Origin: Burkholderia sp. | GTDB lineage: Bacteria; Pseudomonadota; Gammaproteobacteria; Burkholderiales; Burkholderiaceae | Direction of reading: 5' to 3' | NCBI GenBank assembly: GCA_028292565.1 | Contig: JAQGMD010000357.1 | Span: 1-11,983, forward strand | Length of the DNA stretch: 11,983 nucleotides | Shown here: one piece after another, positions 6,309-11,983 of the stretch | How positions within the stretch are numbered: position 1 is the first letter of the stretch | How the letters are laid out: the number at the start of each line of letters is the position of its first letter | The notes under the pieces: model-generated | What the model saw: the letters and a program-made list of their open reading frames with translations, nothing else | Told to the model about the DNA's origin: nothing | Database searches by the model: none | Translations under genes and position numbers: made by a program

Positions 6309-8369
6309 ATGAGTGCCACCATGAACCCTTTACTCGACTTTTCCGACCTTCCCCGCTTCGATGCGGTCAAGCCCGAACACGTATCCCCGGCAATCGCCGT
6401 GCTGCTGGATGAAAATCGCGCGGTCGTCGCGCAGCTCGAGCGACCGATGGCGAACGTAAACTGGGAAAACTTCGTGACGCCGCTGGAAGACGCCACGGAA
6501 AAGCTGGGACGGGCATGGGGCATCGTCAGCCACCTGAACTCTGTCGCGGACACGCCGGAACTGCGTGCCGCATACAATGAAAACCTGCCGAAGGTGACCG
6601 AGTTCTGGACTTCCCTCGGCCAGAACCTGGCGCTGTTTGAAAAATACAAGGCGTTGCGTGATAACGGGGACCACGAGTCGCTGTCACCCGAGCGCAAAAA
6701 GATCATAGAGAATGCGCTGCGCGATTTCCGCCTGGGCGGCGCCGAACTGCCGGAGGAAAAGAAGCCGCGCTATGCCGAACTCCAGGAAAAGCTGGCGGCG
6801 CTCTCCACCAAATTTTCAGAAAACGTGCTGGACGCGACCAACGACTACTCCCTGTTCATCGACGACGAATCGGAATTGGCCGGACTGCCTGAAGATGCCA
6901 AGCAGGCAGCGCGCAGTACCGCCGAAAAAGATGGCAAGACGGGATACAAGTTTACCCTGCACTTCCCTTCGTTTTTCCCTGTGCTTCAATATGCAGACAG
7001 CCGGAAACTGCGTGAAACGATTTACCGCGCAAATGTGACCAAGGCATCCGAACTGGGCTCGAAGCCGGAATGGGACAACACGCCGAACATTGCGCACATC
7101 CTGAAGCTGCGTGACCAGAAAGCCAAACTGCTAGGCTTCAAAAACTTCGCCGAAGTGTCGCTGGTGCCGAAAATGGCGGAGACAGCGCACCAAGTGATCG
7201 GTTTCCTGGAGGACCTTGCGCAACGCGCGCGTCCATTCGCCGAAAAAGACCTGGCCGAACTGCGCACTTTCGCGAAGAAGGAGCTCGGCCTCGATACACT
7301 GGAGGCGTGGGACATCGCCTATGCATCGGAAAAACTGCGCGAGCAACGCTATGCGTTTTCCGAGAACGAAGTGAAACAGTACTTCCCCGAACACAAGGTG
7401 GTCGAAGGACTGTTCCGCGTGATCCAGACGCTGTTCGCGGTGGAAGTCAAACCGGATACCGCAACTACATGGCACAAGGACGTGAAGTTCTACAGGATTG
7501 AACAGAACGGCCGCTTGCTCGGCCAGTTCTATCTCGACCTCTATGCGCGCAATGGAAAACGCGGCGGCGCCTGGATGGATGACGCCCGCGGCCGCCGCTT
7601 AAAGCGCGACGAGATCCAGACCCCGGTCGCCTACCTGACCTGCAACTTCTCGGAACCGGTCTCAAGCAACGGCAAAACCAAACCCGCTTTGTTCACTCAT
7701 GACGAGGTGATCACGCTGTTCCATGAATTCGGACACGGCTTGCATCACATGCTGACGCAAGTCGACGAGCTGGGCGTATCCGGCATCTCCGGCGTGGAAT
7801 GGGATGCGGTCGAGCTGCCGTCGCAGTTCATGGAAAACTTTTGCTGGGAATGGGAAGTCCTGCAAAACATGACGTCGCATGTCGACACCGGCAAACCGCT
7901 GCCGCGCGCGCTCTACGACAAGATGATCGCGGCCAAAAACTTCCAGTCGGGTTTGCAGACCTTGCGCCAGGTGGAATTCGCGTTATTCGACATGCATCTG
8001 CATCACAAGCACGACCCCCATGGAGCCAAAGGGGCGCACGACATATTGCATGAGGTGCGTGAACAGGTCGCTGTTTTGCTCCCGCCGCCTTTCAACCGAT
8101 TCCAGAACTCCTTCAGCCACATCTTTGCCGGAGGGTACGCGGCAGGATACTATAGCTACAAATGGGCCGAGGTTCTGTCCGCCGACGCCTACAGCGCATT
8201 CGAAGAAGCCGCGGCAGGCAAGGGAAACCTGACTGCCACGGGGCTGAAATTTCAGCAGGAAATCCTGGCCAGGGGCGGCTCGCGACCGGCTCTCGAATCG
8301 TTCAAGGCGTTCCGCGGACGTGAACCGAACATCGATGCGTTGTTGCGTCACAACGGCATGACTTCGTAG
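6309..8369 (+). CDS. prlC: Oligopeptidase A, M3 family zinc metallopeptidase
   Basis: Cytoplasmic endopeptidase that degrades oligopeptides, including cleaved signal peptides in the E. coli homologue. It has 686 residues (E. coli PrlC/OpdA 680). The zinc motif is FH472EFGH476GLHHML; the third ligand is probably Glu502 in WDAVELPSQFMENF. The intervening VSGISGV segment is typical of the OpdA subgroup and separates it from Dcp. The N-terminus NPLLDFSDLPRF followed by KPEHVSPAI matches OpdA. Start 6309 is chosen because it lies 4 nt after the folD stop, which suggests translational coupling. An in-frame ATG at 6321 (MNPLLDF) is an alternative; neither has a strong ribosome-binding site. Expression is likely from the folD promoter. 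Confidence 0.96.
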   Translation: MSATMNPLLDFSDLPRFDAVKPEHVSPAIAVLLDENRAVVAQLERPMANVNWENFVTPLEDATEKLGRAWGIVSHLNSVADTPELRAAYNENLPKVTEFWTSLGQNLALFEKYKALRDNGDHESLSPERKKIIENALRDFRLGGAELPEEKKPRYAELQEKLAALSTKFSENVLDATNDYSLFIDDESELAGLPEDAKQAARSTAEKDGKTGYKFTLHFPSFFPVLQYADSRKLRETIYRANVTKASELGSKPEWDNTPNIAHILKLRDQKAKLLGFKNFAEVSLVPKMAETAHQVIGFLEDLAQRARPFAEKDLAELRTFAKKELGLDTLEAWDIAYASEKLREQRYAFSENEVKQYFPEHKVVEGLFRVIQTLFAVEVKPDTATTWHKDVKFYRIEQNGRLLGQFYLDLYARNGKRGGAWMDDARGRRLKRDEIQTPVAYLTCNFSEPVSSNGKTKPALFTHDEVITLFHEFGHGLHHMLTQVDELGVSGISGVEWDAVELPSQFMENFCWEWEVLQNMTSHVDTGKPLPRALYDKMIAAKNFQSGLQTLRQVEFALFDMHLHHKHDPHGAKGAHDILHEVREQVAVLLPPPFNRFQNSFSHIFAGGYAAGYYSYKWAEVLSADAYSAFEEAAAGKGNLTATGLKFQQEILARGGSRPALESFKAFRGREPNIDALLRHNGMTS

Positions 8370-8406
8370 TGGATCAAGCAATCACACCTGTAGCGAGGAC
8401 AAAAAA

Positions 8407-9033
8407 ATGAAACGCACCCTGCCATTGTGGTCAATATTCATGCTGCTTTGCGCGGCCAATGCCAATGCGCAGATGTACAAGTGGGTCGGACCGGATGGCA
8501 AGGTGACTTATACCGATACGCCACCGCCATCGGCAAAGAATGTCGAAACCAAATCCATCGCCACGGGTGAGGGCAATACGGCCGGCCTCCCTTACGAATT
8601 GTCGGAAGCGGTGAAAAACAATCCGGTCATGCTCTACACGACTAAAAATTGTGCGCCATGTGACGACGCCCGCAAACTGCTGTCAGCGCGCGGCGTGCCG
8701 TTCACCGAAAAAACCGTCAACACCAATGCAGACGCGGCAGAGTTCAAGAAAATCAGCAACGACAACCAGCTGCCGGTGCTGGTGGTCGGTCGCAACAAGG
8801 AAAAAGGATTTGAAACGTCGGGGTGGAATACCACATTGACGGCCGCCGGCTATCCGGAAACCAGCAAGTTGCCGAAGACGTACCGTGCCCCTCCGGCGGA
8901 GGCCGCCGCACCGACACCGACGGCGGTCGCAGCAGTGCCGGGAAACCCGCGAGCCGCGCGCACAGAGAATCCGGCGAACGCGACCGAACTGCCTGCCCCG
9001 GTTGGCAATGCCCCGCCCGGATTCCGTTTTTGA
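8407..9033 (+). CDS. Secreted DUF4124 / glutaredoxin-like protein
   Basis: 208 residues. A signal peptide (KR, hydrophobic core, cleavage likely after ANA21) directs it to the periplasm or envelope. Directly after it comes a DUF4124-type module (MYKW, DGKVTYTDTPPP). Residues about 72-150 form a glutaredoxin/thioredoxin-like domain. It has VMLYTTKNC82APC85, a CxxC redox pair, and QLP123VLVVG with the usual cis-proline. The C-terminal 50 residues are Ala/Pro-rich and probably disordered. The family suggests a periplasmic thiol-disulfide role; the substrate is unknown. A GAGGA site at 8395-8399 sets the start. The gap to prlC is 37 nt with no terminator, so it may be the third gene of the folD-prlC unit. 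DUF4124-glutaredoxin combinations are known in betaproteobacteria, so I am fairly sure of the fold but not of the function. Confidence 0.85.
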   Translation: MKRTLPLWSIFMLLCAANANAQMYKWVGPDGKVTYTDTPPPSAKNVETKSIATGEGNTAGLPYELSEAVKNNPVMLYTTKNCAPCDDARKLLSARGVPFTEKTVNTNADAAEFKKISNDNQLPVLVVGRNKEKGFETSGWNTTLTAAGYPETSKLPKTYRAPPAEAAAPTPTAVAAVPGNPRAARTENPANATELPAPVGNAPPGFRF

Positions 9034-9083
9034 TTGCACCATACTATGAGTAAGCCGCTCACCGCGGTCGCTGACCACCTGCC

Positions 9084-9509
9084 ATGACCCGTATCGATTT
9101 TCACAGTGACGTCCCGGACAAAATCAGCTACACCTGTCGGCTCGTGCGCAAGGCGCGCGCGGCGAATTGCCGGCTCGTGCTGCTGACCCGGGACAACGCC
9201 GACCTTGCTGCGCTGGACCAGGCGCTATGGACATTTTCCGAACTGGATTTCCTCCCGCATGCAACCGTCGACGATGAACTCGCGCCGGGCACGCCGGTCG
9301 TGCTGACGGACAGCGACACAGCCGATGTGCCGCATCACGAGATCCTGGTCAATTTATCGGGCAACACACCCGCGCATTTCGCCCGCTTCGAACGCATGAT
9401 TGAAATTGTCTCGGCGGAGGAGGCGGACAAAACGGCCGGCCGCGAGCGCTATCGTTTTTATCAGCAACGGGGTTATCAACTGAAACATTTTGTCGCAGAA
9501 AAAGCATGA
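9084..9509 (+). CDS. holC: DNA polymerase III chi subunit
   Basis: Chi is part of the clamp-loader complex (with psi) and links it to single-stranded DNA-binding protein at the replication fork. The 141-residue length fits (E. coli 147). Matching features are the N-terminal MTRIDFHSDV strand, RLVLLTRDNADLAALDQALWTF (compare E. coli -DEALW-), FLPHATVDDE, PVVLTDS, EILVNLSGNTPAHFARFERMIEIV, and the C-terminal RERYRFYQQRGYQLKHF, the RERY-GF pattern of HolC. It lies 50 nt after the glutaredoxin-like gene. Its last four bases overlap the start of the next gene (ATGA), so the two are translationally coupled. In many relatives holC sits between pepA and valS; neither is next to it here. Confidence 0.93.
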   Translation: MTRIDFHSDVPDKISYTCRLVRKARAANCRLVLLTRDNADLAALDQALWTFSELDFLPHATVDDELAPGTPVVLTDSDTADVPHHEILVNLSGNTPAHFARFERMIEIVSAEEADKTAGRERYRFYQQRGYQLKHFVAEKA

Positions 9510-9934
9510 ACAACCCCAACCTTGATTCCGGCATTCCGGTTCTGACAGAGGTCATTCCGGTTCTGACGGAAGAAATCCCCGAGCAGCGAGAGGCAAGCGC
9601 ACCGCTGCCGGAACCAGAGGTAGTAGCAGCAACGCCGTACCCCGCCATCACCGAGCACCAGCCCACGCTGCTGGAACAGGCGGTGCGCGAGTGGAACGAA
9701 GAGACATGGGACCTGCTGGAGCGCGAGATCCGTGAACGCGTTCTCTACCAGGTGATGGAACATATCGAGGAAGCACTCGAACAGCGTGTGCGGGACAGCC
9801 TGGCGGATGTGCTGCAGACCGCAGTCGACGGGCTGGCTTCCGACCTCAAAGGCGGCTTGCAGAACACCGTCAAGGACGTGGTCACGCGCGCCGTAGCGCA
9901 GCAAATCTCGAATTTACAGACCGCAAAAAAATAA
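9506..9934 (+). CDS. DUF2486-like small acidic protein of unknown function
   Basis: 142 residues, coupled to holC by an ATGA overlap. The N-terminus carries IPVLTE twice in tandem (residues about 10-22), then a Pro/Glu-rich linker, then from about residue 50 a long charged, probably helical region (LLEQAVREWNEETWDLLERE onward) with amphipathic, possibly coiled-coil character. The SIPVLT-type start next to holC is what I recall of the Burkholderiales DUF2486 family; I could not check the family assignment. No signal peptide, membrane segment or catalytic motif is visible. Its constant pairing with holC, if confirmed, would hint at a replication or housekeeping link, but no function can be claimed. 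Confidence 0.75.
   Translation: MNNPNLDSGIPVLTEVIPVLTEEIPEQREASAPLPEPEVVAATPYPAITEHQPTLLEQAVREWNEETWDLLEREIRERVLYQVMEHIEEALEQRVRDSLADVLQTAVDGLASDLKGGLQNTVKDVVTRAVAQQISNLQTAKK
9533..9574 (+). repeat. 21-nt tandem duplication within the DUF2486-like gene
   Basis: Two adjacent 21-nt units (9533-9553, 9554-9574) share their first 14 bases (ATTCCGGTTCTGAC) and encode IPVLTEV and IPVLTEE. A third weaker ATTCCGG occurs just upstream at 9525. The period keeps the frame. Confidence 0.75.
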
Positions 9935-10037
9935 ACTTGCGCGCAGCTTTCGCTTTTTAAAAATGTTGAGCGCCGGTCTGACCACCTGAACCAACCCTAA
10001 CTTCTTACAATTCCGTTATCGCATAACGGAGCTCCCC
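9935..10037 (+). promoter_or_regulatory. Intergenic region before dadA with possible promoter
   Basis: A -10-like TACAAT lies at 10006-10011 without a clear -35 at normal spacing. After the preceding gene, a weak small stem is followed by TTTTT (9954-9958). This could be a poor terminator, but it is not convincing. The inverted repeat at 10012-10030 is annotated separately. Confidence 0.3.
10012..10030 (+). promoter_or_regulatory. Inverted repeat overlapping the dadA ribosome-binding site
   Basis: Perfect 8-nt arms TCCGTTAT and ATAACGGA flank CGC. The right arm contains most of the GGAG Shine-Dalgarno sequence (10028-10031), 6 nt from the ATG. In RNA the arm would pair with it and mask it. 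In DNA it sits where a repressor could bind, next to the possible -10 at 10006-10011. Confidence 0.55.
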
Positions 10038-11354
10038 ATGAAAGTCATCGTCTTAGGCTCGGGCATCATAGGTACCGCATCCGCCTGGTTCCTGAATAAA
10101 GCGGGACACGAAGTCACCGTGCTCGATCGCCAGCCAGGTGTTGCACAGGAAACCAGCTTCGCCAACGGCTGCCAGATTTCGGTATCGCATGCGGAGCCAT
10201 GGGCCAATCCAGCCGCGCCTGTGAAGATCCTGAAGTGGATGGGCAAGGAAGATGCGCCTTTGCTGTTTCGCCTCCGTCCCGAATGGCTGCAATGGAAATG
10301 GGGCTTGCACTTCCTGCGTGAATGCACGGCCGCGCGCACCGCCGAAAACATGCGCCAGATCGTTTCCATCTGCGAATTCAGCCGCCAGACCCTGCAATCG
10401 GTACGGACCGAAACCGGCATCGCCTACGATCAACTGACGCGCGGTATCCTGCACTTTTACACCGATGCGTTCGAGTTCGAGCATTCTCTGGCCGCCGCCA
10501 AACTCATGCGCGACTTCGGCTGCCCCCGACAGTCGATCGGTCCCGATGAAGTCGTCAAGATCGAACCCGCGCTCGCAAGAATGCGCGACAAAATCGTCGG
10601 CGGCGATTTCACTGCTACCGATGAATCCGGCGACGTGTACAAATTCACGACCGGGCTGGCTGCGAAGGCGCTCGAAACCGGCGTCGACTTCCGTTTCGAC
10701 ACGACAATTACTCGCCTGCTGACCGAGGGCACCGGCGCCGCGGCGAGGATCACCGGCGTCGAAGTCATTGATTCCCACGGCCGTCACCAGGTGCTGCGCG
10801 CGGACGCGTTCGTGGTGGCCATGGGCAGCTTCTCCGTGCAGTTGCTCAAGCCGTTAGGCATCGACCTGATGATTTATCCGGGCAAGGGCTACTCCGCCAC
10901 CTACCAGATCACCAATCCGGAAGCGGCGCCGACCGTGTCGCTGACCGATGACGGACACAAGCTGGTAGTGTCCCGTCTGGGGGACCGCCTGCGCGTTGCC
11001 GGGACCTGCGAACTGAATGGCTACACCCGGGAACTGAACACCACGCGCTGCGAAGCAATCACACACCGCACCCGCTACCTGTTCCCCGATGCCTGCGATT
11101 ACGACAATCCCGCATACTGGACCGGGCTGCGTCCGCTTACCCCGTCCAACGTACCGTACATAGGCAAGACCAGGTTCAGCAACCTGTTCCTGAACACCGG
11201 GCACGGCACCCTTGGTTGGACCATGGGGTGCGGGTCGGGACGCGCAATTGCCGACATCGTTTCGGGCCGCCGCCCGGATGTCGACTTCGCATTCACCGGC
11301 ATGCCGCATCGTTCACCAAAGCAAGCGGCGCTCTCGCGGCCGCAAGAAGCATAA
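10038..11354 (+). CDS. dadA: D-amino acid dehydrogenase (FAD, small-subunit type)
   Basis: Oxidatively deaminates D-amino acids such as D-alanine to 2-oxo acids, passing electrons to the respiratory chain; it acts at the inner face of the cytoplasmic membrane. The 438 residues (E. coli DadA 432) start with the FAD-binding KVIVLGSGIIGTASAWFLNKAGHEVTVLDR fold (Gly-x-Gly-x-x-Gly, then acidic end). Family segments include VYPGKGYS-like IYPGKGYSATY, YWTGLRPLTPSNVPYIG and LNTGHGTLGWTMGCGSGR near the C-terminus. The segment after the FAD motif reads NGCQISVSHAEPWANP, whereas E. coli has NAGQISPGYAAPWAAP, so it may belong to a DadA paralogue subgroup with other substrate preference. The ribosome-binding site GGAG lies in an inverted repeat. 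No alr/dadX racemase is adjacent in this window. Confidence 0.92.
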   Translation: MKVIVLGSGIIGTASAWFLNKAGHEVTVLDRQPGVAQETSFANGCQISVSHAEPWANPAAPVKILKWMGKEDAPLLFRLRPEWLQWKWGLHFLRECTAARTAENMRQIVSICEFSRQTLQSVRTETGIAYDQLTRGILHFYTDAFEFEHSLAAAKLMRDFGCPRQSIGPDEVVKIEPALARMRDKIVGGDFTATDESGDVYKFTTGLAAKALETGVDFRFDTTITRLLTEGTGAAARITGVEVIDSHGRHQVLRADAFVVAMGSFSVQLLKPLGIDLMIYPGKGYSATYQITNPEAAPTVSLTDDGHKLVVSRLGDRLRVAGTCELNGYTRELNTTRCEAITHRTRYLFPDACDYDNPAYWTGLRPLTPSNVPYIGKTRFSNLFLNTGHGTLGWTMGCGSGRAIADIVSGRRPDVDFAFTGMPHRSPKQAALSRPQEA

Positions 11355-11384
11355 GCGCAAAAAACTTCCACGGAAGCAAATAAC

Positions 11385-11408
11385 GGAGGCTGCTGCCCGG
11401 CAGCCTCC
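11385..11408 (+). terminator. Hairpin after dadA, probable terminator
   Basis: Perfect 9-nt stem GGAGGCTGC / GCAGCCTCC with a 6-nt loop, starting 31 nt after the dadA stop. The stem is GC-rich and stable but is followed by TCATCCCTTCC rather than a T-run. It may therefore act as an imperfect terminator or a 3'-end-protecting hairpin. A T7 run lies further on at 11463-11469. Confidence 0.5.
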
Positions 11409-11614
11409 TCATCCCTTCCCCGGATCAGCCGATCCCGCACGAATCTACTTGAAATCCGCGCGTTTTTTTGTCATCTTCTTGACGACTGATGCGTTAAATA
11501 ACAACCAAAAGTCACTTTGCAGCGTACTCATACTTCGACAAGCTATTTCAGCGTACCCAATGCGGGTCGAATAGTTGCGCGCTTAATCGAATAGCGCGAT
11601 TGCTCATATGCAGC

Positions 11615-11644
11615 TTCAATAGCATCAAAAATCGAGGATATAAA
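11615..11644 (+). promoter_or_regulatory. Possible promoter of the Liv-type binding protein gene
   Basis: A good -10 TATAAA (11639-11644) has a weak -35 TTCAAT (11615-11620) at 18-nt spacing. Transcription would start near 11651, giving a leader of about 115 nt. The weak -35 and the upstream direct repeats suggest dependence on an activator, but this is inference. Confidence 0.35.
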
Positions 11645-11766
11645 AAACCGGAGAACGCATTTTCAACCCTTTTTGGTGTTGTACCGTCCGCATGTCCAGA
11701 CCAAATCCGGACAGGCGAGTGTTTGCAGCAACCCTGTTTTTTCAATCCTTAGGAGGACATTTTATT

Positions 11767-11983
11767 ATGCAGTCCATGACAAGAATGATTCCCCTCGCGG
11801 CAGCAATTGCATTTGCCTTTGCAGGTGCAGCTCACGCGCAGGAAGAAGTCGTCAAGATCGGGCATGTCGGCCCGATAACCGGCGCGATCGCCCACCTCGG
11901 AAAGGATAACGAAAACGGCGCCCGCATGGCGATCGAGGAATTGAACGCCAAAGGCTTCACCATCGACGGCAAGAAGGTCACGC
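11767..11983 (+). CDS. Branched-chain amino acid ABC transporter substrate-binding protein (Liv-type), 5' end only
   Basis: The first 72 codons are present; the gene continues past the right edge. A signal peptide (MQSMTRMIPLAAAIAFAFAG, cleavage likely after AHA24) exports it to the periplasm. The mature start EEVVKIGHVGPITGAIAHLG, then KDNENGARMAIEELNAKGF, is the type 1 periplasmic fold of LivJ/LivK proteins, where the GPxTG loop contributes to ligand binding. It would deliver leucine, isoleucine, valine or a related ligand to a LivHMGF permease, none of which is in view. AGGAGG at 11751-11756 is 10 nt from the chosen ATG. An in-frame ATG at 11776 would lie too far from it. Substrate cannot be decided from this part. 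Confidence 0.9.
   Translation, partial: MQSMTRMIPLAAAIAFAFAGAAHAQEEVVKIGHVGPITGAIAHLGKDNENGARMAIEELNAKGFTIDGKKVT

Larger units (their letters stand above)
11355..11766 (+). other. 412-nt gene-free stretch between dadA and the Liv-type binding protein gene
   Basis: No credible coding frame is seen; the short frames lack a ribosome-binding site and overlap control signals. It contains the dadA hairpin (11385-11408), a small GGATC-AGCC-GATCC stem (11422-11435), a T7 run (11463-11469), and direct repeats CAGCGTAC (11520, 11549) and TCGAATAG (11567, 11587). A possible promoter (11615-11644), an imperfect TGTCC/GGACA inverted repeat (11693-11713) and the AGGAGG ribosome-binding site (11751-11756) complete it. 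The second half is AT-richer than the surrounding genes, as expected for a control region. Confidence 0.6.

Noticed and set aside
9034..9083. Separate promoter for holC
   Set aside because: No hexamer pair with acceptable spacing could be found in the 50-nt gap; readthrough from upstream or a promoter inside the preceding gene is more likely.
10053..10787. 244-codon open frame on the minus strand inside dadA
   Set aside because: Antisense shadow of a well-supported flavoenzyme gene, without domain signals.
11673..11909. 78-codon frame overlapping the start of the Liv-type gene
   Set aside because: The other frame has a textbook AGGAGG site, signal peptide and LivK-like mature start; this one lacks all of these.

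Overview
The window looks like chromosomal housekeeping DNA from a betaproteobacterium of the order Burkholderiales, most likely Oxalobacteraceae (Herbaspirillum/Collimonas-like). This is inferred from three things: the protein flavour, a lipoyl-domain-bearing dihydrolipoyl dehydrogenase encoded with aceE and aceF, and a betaproteobacterial proteasome homologue (BPH). No database search was possible. I see no insertion sequence, prophage, CRISPR array, tRNA or rRNA.

Minus strand, 1-5191 (transcribed right to left): a pyruvate dehydrogenase cluster. It comprises aceE (E1), aceF (E2), a small HslV/proteasome-like Ntn-hydrolase (BPH), and the first 28 codons of lpdA (E3, cut by the window edge). 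E1, E2 and E3 together convert pyruvate to acetyl-CoA. The protease gene is the unexpected passenger. The gaps between these genes are 119-237 nt and hold GC-rich palindromes. The same palindrome/ribosome-binding-site leader stands in front of both aceF and lpdA, which also encode near-identical lipoyl N-termini. A good sigma70-type promoter for aceE lies at 5283-5311.

Plus strand, 5459-9934, divergent from aceE: folD (one-carbon metabolism) and prlC (oligopeptidase A) are 4 nt apart. They are followed by a secreted DUF4124-glutaredoxin-like protein. Next is holC (DNA polymerase III chi), overlapping by 4 nt a small DUF2486-like protein of unknown function.

Plus strand, 10038-11354: dadA (D-amino acid dehydrogenase), with an inverted repeat that overlaps its ribosome-binding site and a hairpin after its stop. 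A 412-nt gene-free stretch follows, with short paired direct repeats and a possible promoter. Then comes the start of a periplasmic branched-chain amino acid (Liv-type) binding protein, cut by the right edge.

I did not find a clearly new multi-gene system. The items most worth a second look are the proteasome homologue between aceF and lpdA, the duplicated aceF/lpdA leader, and the dadA ribosome-binding-site inverted repeat.
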